Part shown: piece by piece, positions 9,163 through 16,795 of the stretch
Layout: each line of letters opens with the position of its first letter
How positions within the stretch are numbered: position 1 is the first letter of the stretch
Origin: Mobilicoccus caccae
Lineage (GTDB): Bacteria; Actinomycetota; Actinomycetes; Actinomycetales; Dermatophilaceae
Length of the DNA stretch: 64,000 nt
Direction: 5' to 3'
NCBI RefSeq assembly: GCF_030161635.1
Contig: NZ_BSUO01000001.1
Coordinates: 3,329,199-3,393,198 of the forward strand
Made by a program: the position numbers and the translations under genes
The notes under the pieces: generated by a model
What the model was told of the DNA's origin: nothing
Seen by the model: the letters and a program-made list of their open reading frames with translations, nothing else
The model's database searches: none

Positions 9163-10145
9163 ATGACACCACCGATGCATACCGTCGTCGCCGCAGCTGT
9201 GGCCGCCGGCGCCGCGCTCCTCGGCGCCGCCCCGAGCGCCACTGCTTCGTCCGTGATTCCCGCGCCGTCGACGAGTGTCGCCGGCGCCGGCTCGACCGCC
9301 TCCGCGGGCTGCGGCACCACCCCCGGCCAGGCGCCCGGCTCCAGCACCACCCGCACCCTGCTCAGCGGTGGCCTCGAACGTTCCTACGTCGTCCACCTGC
9401 CCCAGGGCTACGACCCTCACCGACGCAGTCCCGTCGTGCTCACGTATCACGGGCGCGGCAACACCGGCGCCGACACCCAGGCCTTCGCGGGACTGGACTC
9501 GTTACCGGCGATCGTCGTCTACCCCGACGGCGTCGTCGGCACCGGTTCCGGTCAGCGACAGGCGTGGGAGGGCGCCCCTACTCCGCCCCCGGGGTCGACG
9601 ACGTCCAGTTCACCAGCGACCTCCTCGACAGGCTGGAGGCCGACCTGTGCGTCGACCCGCGCCGGGTCTACGCCACCGGAAAGTCCAACGGCGGTGGGCT
9701 CGTCGGCCTCCTCGGTTGCGAGCTCAGCGACCGGATCGCCGCTATCGCCCCCGTGGCTGCCGCCCACTACGCGGTCGGTCACCCGGCGTGCGACCCGGTC
9801 CGCCCCGTCCCGGTGCTCGCCTTCCACGGCACCGGCGACACGACCATCCCGTACGCCGGCGACGCCGACCGCGGCCTTCCCTCCATCACGGACTGGACCC
9901 GCTCCTGGGCCGACCGCAACGGGTGCCGGGGAACGACCACGACGCGTCCACTGACCACCGACGTCGAGGTGACCCGATGGCGCGGGTGCCGCCGTGGCGC
10001 GGACACCGCTCTCGTCTCCGTCCTGGGCGGCGGCCACACCTGGCCGGGCGCCGACAGCTACTCCGGCGGCGGCTACACCACTCCCACCGAGGCCGCCGAG
10101 CTGATGTGGGCCTTCTTCCGGCATCACCGGCTCCCCAAGAACTGA
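9163..10145 (+). CDS. Secreted PHB-depolymerase/LpqC-like esterase (one apparent frameshift)
   Basis: An exported alpha/beta hydrolase of about 327 residues when repaired. A signal peptide covers residues ~1-30 (ending ATAS). The core motifs of the polyhydroxybutyrate depolymerase/feruloyl esterase family follow: VVLTYHGRG (oxyanion region), GKSNGGG (Ser nucleophile), VLAFHGTGDTTIPY (Asp region) and GGGHTWPG (catalytic His). The frame changes at about 9574-9578, where restoring one C gives WEGAPYSAPGVDDV. It is third in the GntR-controlled unit, nine bases before abgT, and could release an aromatic or hydroxy acid outside the cell for import. Confidence 0.82.
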
Positions 10146-10154
10146 GGCCCTGAC

Positions 10155-11702
10155 ATGTCGACCGCAACTCATGTGAGCAAGACCGACAATCCCGACGAGC
10201 TGCCTCGGGTACTCCGGGCGCTGGCCGTCGTCGAGCGGGTGGGCAACGCGCTGCCGCACCCGTTCTGGCTCTTCTGGATCCTCTCCGGGATCCTCGGCGT
10301 GGTCAGCGCGATCTTGGCCTCGAACGGCGTGAGCGTCGTCTCGCCCGCCGACGACAAGGAGGTGGTGGTCCAGAACCTGCTCAGCGGCGAGGGCCTGGCG
10401 GTGGCCATGGAGAACGCCATCGACAACTTCGCCACCTTCGGCCCGATGGGCACCATCGTCGTCGTGATGATGGGCGTCGCCATCGCGGAGAAGACGGGCT
10501 TCCTGTCCTCACTGATGAAGGTGACGATCTCCGGAGTCCCGACGAGCTGGGTCATCTTCGCCGTCGCCTTCGCGGGCACGATGTCGCACGTCGCGAGCGC
10601 GGCGGCGTACGTCATCCTCGTCCCGCTCGGCGGGCTGGCGTTCCATGCCGTGGGCAAGTCGCCGATCCTCGGCGTGGTCGTCGCCTACACCTCGATCGCC
10701 TCGGGGTACGACGCGAGTCCGATCCCGACGCCCAACGACGCGATCTTCGCGGGCATCACCACCGAAGCCGCCCAGATCATCGACCCGTCGGCCTACGTCT
10801 CACCGGTCAGCAACTGGTACATCAACATCGCGTCGTCCTTGCTGTTGGCCATCGTCATCACCGTGGTCACGAAGCTCGTGCTGGCCAAGCGGCCCGATCT
10901 GGATCCCGATCCCGACGTCGCCTACGACGGGCGCGGGTTGGTCATGAGTGGGCGTGAGCGACACGCTCTCTGGACGACCCTGGGCGTACTGGCACTCATG
11001 GGCATCCTGACCGTGGCCGTGATGTGGCCGGCCTCCTCTCCGCTGCGTGGCGAGGGCGGCAGCCTGACCGATTCACCGTTCCTGCAGGGCATGGCCGCCT
11101 ACGTGGGGGTCCTCTTCGCCCTCGCGGGCATCGTCTACGGCTGGCGTTGTGGTGCGATCACCGCACCGGCCGACGTGCCCAAGCTCATGGCGGAGGGTGT
11201 CAAGCAGATCGCCCCGGTCCTCGTGCTCTTCTTCGCCATCGCCCAGTTCCTCGCCTATTTCGAGTGGACCCACATCGGTGACGTCGTCGCCGTCCAGTCC
11301 GCCGAGATGCTCAAGACGACCGGCGTGCCGATCCCGGTGGTGTTCCTCTTCGTGCTGGCGCTGTTGTCGGTCGTCAACGTGCTCGTCACCAGCGGATCCG
11401 CGATGTGGTCGATCGCCGCTCCGGTTCTCGTACCGGCGCTGATGCTCGTCGCCGTCCCGGCCGAGACCACGCAGGCGCTGTTCCGCATCGCCGACTCCGG
11501 CTCGACGTCGATCACCCCGATGAGTCCGTACTTCATCCTGGCGCTGGGTTTCCTGCAGCAGTACCGCAAGTCCGCCGGCATCGGCACGCTCGCGTCGTAC
11601 ACGCTCCCGCTGGCCGTGTGCATGACGCTGTCGTGGACCGTGCTCTTCTTCCTCTGGTGGACACTCGGAATCCCGCTGGGTCCGGGTGCTCCGGTCCGCT
11701 GA
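10155..11702 (+). CDS. abgT: AbgT-family transporter
   Basis: A 515-residue polytopic membrane protein with about a dozen hydrophobic helices and AbgT-family signatures: LPHPFWLFWILSG near residue 33, TFGPMGTIVVVMMGVAIAEKTG, GTMSHVASAAAYVILVPLGG, GYDASPIPTPNDAIFAGI and SGSTSITPMSPYF. Characterised members carry p-aminobenzoyl-glutamate inward or sulfonamides outward in a cation-coupled way. It is the last gene of the GntR-creatininase-esterase unit and is followed by a strong hairpin at 11725-11761. An aminobenzoyl or other acyl amide imported here could feed the creatininase-family enzyme; that link is inferred from position only. Confidence 0.9.
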   Translation: MSTATHVSKTDNPDELPRVLRALAVVERVGNALPHPFWLFWILSGILGVVSAILASNGVSVVSPADDKEVVVQNLLSGEGLAVAMENAIDNFATFGPMGTIVVVMMGVAIAEKTGFLSSLMKVTISGVPTSWVIFAVAFAGTMSHVASAAAYVILVPLGGLAFHAVGKSPILGVVVAYTSIASGYDASPIPTPNDAIFAGITTEAAQIIDPSAYVSPVSNWYINIASSLLLAIVITVVTKLVLAKRPDLDPDPDVAYDGRGLVMSGRERHALWTTLGVLALMGILTVAVMWPASSPLRGEGGSLTDSPFLQGMAAYVGVLFALAGIVYGWRCGAITAPADVPKLMAEGVKQIAPVLVLFFAIAQFLAYFEWTHIGDVVAVQSAEMLKTTGVPIPVVFLFVLALLSVVNVLVTSGSAMWSIAAPVLVPALMLVAVPAETTQALFRIADSGSTSITPMSPYFILALGFLQQYRKSAGIGTLASYTLPLAVCMTLSWTVLFFLWWTLGIPLGPGAPVR

Positions 11703-11724
11703 CAACGGCATCGGTCGACGCGAG

Positions 11725-11761
11725 ACGTCCCGTCCCTGGGCTGTTCAGGGGCGGGACGTCC
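11725..11761 (+). terminator. Hairpin terminator after abgT
   Basis: A 15-base stem (GACGTCCCGTCCCTG / CAGGGGCGGGACGTC, one mispair) with a seven-base loop closes the GntR-AbgT unit 22 bases after its last stop. Confidence 0.75.
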
Positions 11762-11842
11762 GCGTGGAGGTCCGCTTCCGACGCCGGCTCGCTGATCGCG
11801 GCACCATTCCTGACTGCGCCTCATGAACGCTAGCGTCGATGC

Positions 11843-12103
11843 ATGAGGACGACGATCACCGTGGCCGACGACGTCGCAGCCGAGATGGAGCGTCTTCGTC
11901 GGGAGCACGGGCTCGGCCCGAGTGAGGCGTTGAACCTGCTCGCTCGACGAGGGATGGCCGGTGGGAAGACCCGGCACGAGCCGTACCGACACCGCACGGC
12001 CGACGTGGGGGTGCGGATCGGCGTGAGCAACATCGGTGAGGTCCTGGACCAGCTCGACGACGAGCCGAACGGCATCGTCGACGGCGATGTGCGTGACCAG
12101 TAG
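11843..12103 (+). CDS. Ribbon-helix-helix antitoxin-like protein
   Basis: An 86-residue protein that opens with MRTTITVADDVAAEMERL, the beta strand and first helix of a ribbon-helix-helix DNA-binding fold. GPSEALNLLARRGM follows as the second helix. The C-terminal half (YRHRTADVGVRIG, then IGEVLDQLDD) is the usual antitoxin tail that would wrap a PIN toxin. No toxin gene follows: the next frame is another small RHH-type gene. It may be an orphan or solitary regulator. ATG 11843 is the only sensible start. Confidence 0.7.
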   Translation: MRTTITVADDVAAEMERLRREHGLGPSEALNLLARRGMAGGKTRHEPYRHRTADVGVRIGVSNIGEVLDQLDDEPNGIVDGDVRDQ

Positions 12104-12159
12104 GGCTCGCCGTCCGGATGACACTGTGGGCAGCAGCATCGATCCGCGAATATGCATTT

Positions 12160-12411
12160 ATGCGCACCACCGTCGATCTCCGTGATCCGCTCATGCGGGC
12201 AGCCAAGGCCCGTGCTGCCGAGGCCGGGGAGTCGCTCAAGACTCTCTTCGAACGGGCCGTCATCCGCGATTTGGGTGCGGCACCTGGCGAGACGGGCAAG
12301 GGCGAGGTCGACTACCCGCTGATCCGGTCGCGCCGGGTGGGGGTCGACTTCACGAACGAGCAGGTGGAGGAGATGCTCGCCGACGACGAGGTCGAGCGCT
12401 ACACCTCATGA
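12160..12411 (+). CDS. VapB-like antitoxin without adjacent toxin
   Basis: An 83-residue protein starting MRTTVDLRDPLMRAAKARAAEAGESLKTL, a typical VapB/RHH DNA-binding N-terminus. An acidic tail (FTNEQVEEMLADDEVERYTS) follows. The ATG at 12160 is preferred over the longer frame from 12118, because family similarity begins there. VapB genes normally overlap a PIN-domain ribonuclease gene. Here the stop does sit in an ATGA, but the frame beyond it has no PIN motif, so the toxin seems to have been lost or to lie elsewhere. Confidence 0.7.
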   Translation: MRTTVDLRDPLMRAAKARAAEAGESLKTLFERAVIRDLGAAPGETGKGEVDYPLIRSRRVGVDFTNEQVEEMLADDEVERYTS

Positions 12412-12476
12412 CGGGGAACGATGGCGAACCGGGGTCGTCGGGGGTGTGCCGATCCGGCGGTACATCCTCCTACGTC

Positions 12477-12884
12477 TCAGGACAGGTCGGGGCCGAGGAG
12501 TGCCAGTTCGCGGCCGGCGAGGTAGGCCAAGGAGAGGTCGAGGACGTCGCCGCACACCGGGGTGCCGAAGGGGCTCTCCTCGTAGGCGGTGTACACGTCC
12601 TCCAGGTAGGCGATGGGCACGTCGTCGCCGTCCCGCAGGCATCCCACCAGGCGGTCGGTGGCGATCTGCAGCGCGAAGAAGCTCACGGGCATGTCCCCGC
12701 AGATCAGCGCCGGGATGTGCTCCCCCGTCGCGACGCGGATCAGGTCCCGGTCGGAGGCCGTCAGCCCACCCAGCTCGGCCTGTCCCAGGCACACCCATCG
12801 GACGTCGCCGGTCACCGGGGCCTGCAGGTCGTCGGCGGCGGCCTGGACCAACGCCGACAGGTCGAATCCGTCGAACCCGTTCAT
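12477..12884 (-). CDS. Hypothetical acidic protein
   Basis: A 135-residue acidic soluble protein, with no signal peptide or TM segment and no family I recognise. I chose ATG 12884 (MNGFDGFDLSALVQ) because GGAGGGAGGGA lies directly upstream; the longer frame to 12941 lacks such a site. Visible features are two Cys-containing strands (VRWVCLGQAELGG, IPALICGDMPVS) and a C-terminal helix-rich part (LAYLAGRELALLGPDLS). It lies alone between the antitoxin pair and the lipase-like gene. Confidence 0.6.
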   Translation of the reverse strand: MNGFDGFDLSALVQAAADDLQAPVTGDVRWVCLGQAELGGLTASDRDLIRVATGEHIPALICGDMPVSFFALQIATDRLVGCLRDGDDVPIAYLEDVYTAYEESPFGTPVCGDVLDLSLAYLAGRELALLGPDLS

Positions 12885-13127
12885 CGTCGTCCCTCCCTCC
12901 TCGGGGCCTTCTACTCGGGCGTGTGCGCCACCTATCGGCACCCAAGATGCATGCCTGAGGACAGAATCCCCACCTTCGGCGAATTAGTGTTCTTGCCGCG
13001 CAAGGGATTTGGTCAAGTTCTGGTCATGCCTCGGTATTCGCGGCCGTCAACCTCCCCGTGTGCGAGCAACCTCTCTCGACAACCTGGGCCCCTCCTGGAG
13101 ACGCTCCGTACGGCGCCTGACCGCAGA

Positions 13128-14462
13128 TCAGACGCGGCGCAGTGTGACACGAGTGGTCTCGACCTGGACCGGGGTGTCGGACGCCGGCAGATGCCCCGCC
13201 CGGTCCATCGACCGCAGGTACTGCTCGAGCTTCGGGTCGAGGTCGCCGCGGCGACGTGCCTCGTCGATGCGATCGAGTTCGTGCACGTAGGCGCCGATGT
13301 CATGGGCCTCACCGGTCTGCGTGAGTCCGCGCTCCGGGCCCGTCGTCACGGTCATCTGGTTGGGGCCGGGGCGGTTGGGGGCGCCCTCGGCCTCGGGCAC
13401 GACGTCTCCCCGGTTGGCCAGGTGCAGGTACTTCACCGACGGCACCGCCGGCGCCCGCCCCACCGGCGACCCGGCCGTGACCACATGCATCCGGTATCGC
13501 CGCATCGCGGGCAACGCCGCAGCCGTCATCGCGGTCATCCCGCCCTGGCTGTGCCCGACGAGCACGACCTCCGCGCCGTCCGGCACACCCGCCGCACGGA
13601 GCACCTCCGGCAGCAGGCGCGCCTCCGCGGACGGGTGTCCGGCCGCGCCCTCGAGGTTGGGCCGCATCGACCGCACACGGTGCGGATCGCGCCGGAGGTC
13701 TGCGGGGTCCCAGCTCGAGGTACCCGGCAGCGCGATGACGTAGCTCGCCCGCTGACCACCGTCCTGGCCCGACAGGATGCGCCGGTGGACGTCGATCGCG
13801 TCGGCCTCGTGCATGCCGTCGGGCGTGCGGGCCGCATACCCGTCGTGGGTCGTCTGCAACAGACCCGCGAGCCCCGGACGCACCTGCGTGGGCACGACGG
13901 TGACCGCGTCGATCTTGAGGTCCTGGGCACCGTAGAGCCCTTCGGCATGAAACTCCGGCAGCACCGTGTCGGAACAGGTCGGGGCGTACCACCGCGCGAC
14001 ATCGGGATCCCGCGGGCTCGTGGAGCAGAGTCCCTCATCTGCGGGCCCCCACATCCGGGACATCGGGATCGCGTCCTCACCGGTCAACACCCGACGCATG
14101 GCCACCGCGTTCGTGTGGTCGACCTCCCCGTAGAGGATCGCCGCCGTGCGGGTGCGTTCGGTCAGGTCGCGGCGATCCTCGAGGTGGTCCCGGAGCCGTG
14201 AGACGAGCCGGACCAGGCCGAACGCCTCGACCGGGCGGGCGACGACACTCACCGGGTCGGCGATCCGACCCGCCATGGACACCTCCGTCGCGATCATCGT
14301 GAGCTTCACGCCCTGCAGCGCCATGTCCTCGGCCCGGGCCAGGTATCTGAGGGCCCCGTGATGCACCGCGTCGATGTCGACGACGTGCCTGCTCACCGGA
14401 TCCGTCGGGCCGCCGTGGATCTCCAGGTGGAGCGGGTCGGGCCCGAACGGGGATGTGGTCAC
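13128..14462 (-). CDS. Alpha/beta hydrolase with helical WXG-like N-terminal region
   Basis: A 444-residue protein in two halves. Residues ~1-130 are all-helical and hydrophilic (DIDAVHHGALRYLARAEDMAL, VKLTMIATEVSMAGRIADP), much like the small helical protein encoded just upstream. Residues ~200-420 are a lipase-like alpha/beta hydrolase: VIALPGTSSWDP, nucleophile GHSQGGMTAMT, LANRGDVVPEAEG (acid region) and AHDIGAYVHELD (His). No Sec signal is present. The GTG start overlaps the stop of the small gene (GTGA), so the two are translated together. The organisation, a WXG100-like partner plus a protein with a WXG-like head and an enzymatic tail, is that of type VII secretion substrates; secretion is an inference. 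Confidence 0.75.
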   Translation of the reverse strand: MTTSPFGPDPLHLEIHGGPTDPVSRHVVDIDAVHHGALRYLARAEDMALQGVKLTMIATEVSMAGRIADPVSVVARPVEAFGLVRLVSRLRDHLEDRRDLTERTRTAAILYGEVDHTNAVAMRRVLTGEDAIPMSRMWGPADEGLCSTSPRDPDVARWYAPTCSDTVLPEFHAEGLYGAQDLKIDAVTVVPTQVRPGLAGLLQTTHDGYAARTPDGMHEADAIDVHRRILSGQDGGQRASYVIALPGTSSWDPADLRRDPHRVRSMRPNLEGAAGHPSAEARLLPEVLRAAGVPDGAEVVLVGHSQGGMTAMTAAALPAMRRYRMHVVTAGSPVGRAPAVPSVKYLHLANRGDVVPEAEGAPNRPGPNQMTVTTGPERGLTQTGEAHDIGAYVHELDRIDEARRRGDLDPKLEQYLRSMDRAGHLPASDTPVQVETTRVTLRRV

Positions 14463-14716
14463 GGGCGAGCACCGTCCTCGACCACCCGGCGCAGCTCCTG
14501 CGCGCGCTCCCGGATCTCCGCGACCAGGAGCGCCAACTGGGCCTCCTGGAGGTCGAGACGATCGTCGACCGCCTGGCGGGCCTCACCCGTCCAGAGGACC
14601 TGCGCGTAGGAGAAGCGGGCCATCCTGCCCGCCATGGTCAGCTCGTGGGCGATGAGGTCCAGCCGATGGGCGAGGGCGGTGAGATCGACGGCCGGGGCCG
14701 TGAGATGCGTAGGCAT
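14459..14716 (-). CDS. WXG100-like small helical protein
   Basis: An 85-residue two-helix protein: helix 1 about residues 11-40 (LTALAHRLDLIAHELTMAG), a W42-T43-G44 turn, and helix 2 about residues 46-80 (RQAVDDRLDLQEAQLALL). Size and a central W-x-G between helices match WXG100/Esx proteins, although the C-terminal YxxxD/E secretion motif is not obvious. ATG 14716 is used; GTG 14725 is an alternative three codons upstream. It is coupled to the hydrolase gene and diverges from telA across a 142-base region that contains an inverted repeat. Confidence 0.65.
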   Translation of the reverse strand: MPTHLTAPAVDLTALAHRLDLIAHELTMAGRMARFSYAQVLWTGEARQAVDDRLDLQEAQLALLVAEIRERAQELRRVVEDGARP

Positions 14717-14760
14717 GTCCGACACCGTAGGGACTTGCCCGGACCCCGACTCCGGGTCTT

Positions 14761-14787
14761 CCACAGGTGACCCCCGAACCTGTGTGG
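14761..14787. promoter_or_regulatory. Inverted repeat in the divergent WXG/telA promoter region
   Basis: CACAGGT (14762-14768) and ACCTGTG (14778-14784) are perfect 7-base arms around a nine-base spacer, with TTCC/GGAA continuing the symmetry outward. It lies between the divergent starts at 14716 and 14859 and is a plausible operator for one or both units. No matching regulator is evident in the window. Confidence 0.45.
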
Positions 14788-14858
14788 GAACGTTGGACGT
14801 GGTCGTGGCCGTTGGGTTGGAATGGGCACGACGTCCGATCCCGCCGAAGGAGTAGCGC

Positions 14859-16088
14859 ATGACCGAGCCACTGCAGCCCCCGGCAGGTGTGGCCGAGGCG
14901 GCGCCGTTGACCCTCGAAGCGTCCGCTCCCACGCAGAGCGTCCCCGCCACCAGCGCGCCCAAGATGGCGCCGCAGGTCTCACCCGAGGCCATGCCCGCCC
15001 TCGACCAGAAGGTCGAGTCCTACCTGTCCGGACTCACCGAGGTCGCCGCCAAGAGCCCCGACTTCGAACGACGCGCGGCCGACGTGCGCACCATGGGCGA
15101 CTCCGACATCCGCGCTGCCGCCGAGACGAGCAACCGGCTGCTCAAGTCGCCGGTCAAGGCCCTGCAGTCCGGTGCGGTCTCCAAGGAGTCGAAGGTCGGC
15201 GCGACCCTGCTCGACCTGCGCCGCACGGTGGAGGACCTCGACCCCAGCCAGGCCAAGGGCGTCAAGAAGCGGGTCCTCGGGTTCGTGCCCTTCGGCGACA
15301 AGCTCACCGACTACTTCCGTAAGTACGAGTCGGCGCAGAAGCACCTCGACGGCATCCTGCACTCCCTCAAGAGCGGACAGGACGAGTTGCAGCGCGACAA
15401 CGCGGCGCTCAACCTCGAGAAACAGCAGCTGTGGTCCTCGATGGCCCGGCTCAACCAGTACGTGTACATCGCCGAGCGGCTCGACGCGAAGCTCACCGCC
15501 GAGATCGCCGACCTCGACGCGACCGACCCCGAGCGGGCCAAGGCGATGCGCGAGGACGTGCTGTTCTACGTGCGTCAGAAGCACCAGGACCTGCTCACCC
15601 AGCTCGCGGTGTCGATCCAGAACTACCTGGCCATCGACATCGTCATCAAGAACAACATCGAGCTCATCAAGGGTGTCGACCGGGCGACGACGACGACGAT
15701 CTCGGCGCTGCGGACCGCGGTCATCGTGGCGCAGGCCCTGAACAACCAGCAGCTCGTGCTCGAGCAGATCACCGCACTCAACGTCACCACCAGCAACCTC
15801 ATCGAGCGCACCAGCGTCATGTTGCGCGACAACTCGGCGGCCATCCAGGAGCAGGCGGCGAGTGCCACCATCGGCCTGCCGCAACTGCAGGCCGCGTTCC
15901 AGAACATCTACGCCACGATGGACTCCATCGACGAGTTCAAGGTGCGCGCACTGGACTCCATGGCGCAGACCATCGGGGTGCTCGAGTCCGAGGTGACCAA
16001 GTCGCAGTCCTACCTCGAGCGTGCCCGGGCGAGCGAGGAACGACGCAAGGCGGGCGCGTTCGATCTGGGCGGCGACGCGAAGTTCTGA
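14859..16088 (+). CDS. telA: TelA-family (toxic anion resistance) protein
   Basis: A 409-residue protein. After a Pro/Ala-rich 50-residue head, the rest is a continuous helical TelA (KlaA) domain: LGFVPFGDKLTDYFRKYESAQKHLD, ALNLEKQQLW, LNQYVYIAERLD, VSIQNYLAIDIVIKNN, LRTAVIVAQALNNQQLVLEQI and RTSVMLRDNSAAIQEQA. TelA proteins occur in tellurite-resistance and membrane-stress loci; the molecular activity is not established. The ATG has GAAGGAG 7-14 bases upstream. It starts the nine-gene signalling block and is followed after 55 bases by the small gene at 16144. Confidence 0.92.
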   Translation: MTEPLQPPAGVAEAAPLTLEASAPTQSVPATSAPKMAPQVSPEAMPALDQKVESYLSGLTEVAAKSPDFERRAADVRTMGDSDIRAAAETSNRLLKSPVKALQSGAVSKESKVGATLLDLRRTVEDLDPSQAKGVKKRVLGFVPFGDKLTDYFRKYESAQKHLDGILHSLKSGQDELQRDNAALNLEKQQLWSSMARLNQYVYIAERLDAKLTAEIADLDATDPERAKAMREDVLFYVRQKHQDLLTQLAVSIQNYLAIDIVIKNNIELIKGVDRATTTTISALRTAVIVAQALNNQQLVLEQITALNVTTSNLIERTSVMLRDNSAAIQEQAASATIGLPQLQAAFQNIYATMDSIDEFKVRALDSMAQTIGVLESEVTKSQSYLERARASEERRKAGAFDLGGDAKF

Positions 16089-16143
16089 GTTTCGAGTTCC
16101 GAGTTCGAGCACGACCGAACGCGGCGAGGACGAGAGGACACGC

Positions 16144-16731
16144 ATGTCGATCGGGGACTTCTTCTCCCGGCTGGGCGGCCGGGCCGAGCCCGAACCTGCC
16201 GCCACCACCCCCTCGGCTCCGACCGCCGACGACCTGCGGGTGGCGCTCGACCGGGCCGACATGCTCGTCGACGGCGGGGCCGCCCCGTCGGTGGTCGCCG
16301 CCCGCGTGCGGCGCGTGACGGCCACGGTGCGCGACACGATCCCGCGGTTGGAGGTCGTGGGCCTGGGCAGCGACCAGGGGTACTCGGTCATGGCCACGGC
16401 CACCGACTACCTCCCCGAGGCCGTCAACGGATATCTGCGGCTGCCACGGCGATTCGCCGACACCCGGCCCGTGGACGGCGACCGCACCTCGCTCATGGTG
16501 CTCGTCGACCAGCTCGACCTGCTCGGCGCGACGATGGACCGCGTGTTCGACGCCGTCTGCCGCGACGACGCGACCGCCCTCGTGGCGCACGCGCGGTTCC
16601 TCGACGACAAGTTCGGCCACGCGAGCCGGGGTGGAGGGCTGGAGCTCGCCGCCGACACCCCCGTGCCCGAGATGCCGGAGACCGCCGCGGCGAGCGACGA
16701 GCCGCGTCCGTTGGCGCCCCCGGCCTCGTGA
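16144..16731 (+). CDS. Uncharacterised TelA-associated protein
   Basis: A 195-residue soluble protein with no signal peptide. A conserved-looking core (residues ~28-150) is helical with a short beta part: DRADMLVDGGAAPSVVAARV, VRDTIPRLEVVGLGSDQGYSVM, DYLPEAVNGYLRLP and LMVLVDQLDLLGATMDRVFDAV. The N-terminus MSIGDFFSRLGG and the C-terminal 35 residues are low-complexity. I do not recognise a named family. Its place between TelA and the AAA+ ATPase suggests it works with one of them. The 55-base gap upstream contains a doubled CGAGTTC and a GAGG-rich ribosome site. Confidence 0.75.
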   Translation: MSIGDFFSRLGGRAEPEPAATTPSAPTADDLRVALDRADMLVDGGAAPSVVAARVRRVTATVRDTIPRLEVVGLGSDQGYSVMATATDYLPEAVNGYLRLPRRFADTRPVDGDRTSLMVLVDQLDLLGATMDRVFDAVCRDDATALVAHARFLDDKFGHASRGGGLELAADTPVPEMPETAAASDEPRPLAPPAS

Positions 16732-16773
16732 GCGAACCCGCCTCGCCCAGCGACCGTTCCACCCACCCGTGCA

Positions 16774-16792
16774 GAGACGAGAGACGAGAGAC
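16774..16792 (+). repeat. GAGACGA tandem repeat serving as ribosome binding region
   Basis: Two and a half copies of the 7-mer GAGACGA sit immediately before the ATG at 16796, four bases away. They supply purine-rich anti-Shine-Dalgarno pairing for the AAA+ ATPase and fix its start. Confidence 0.5.
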
Positions 16793-16795
16793 GCG

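Noticed and set aside
12408..12476. Start of a PIN-type toxin overlapping the VapB-like stop
   Set aside because: The frame reads MTGNDGEPGSSGV and continues without the acidic PIN motifs; it is antisense to the hypothetical gene at 12477.
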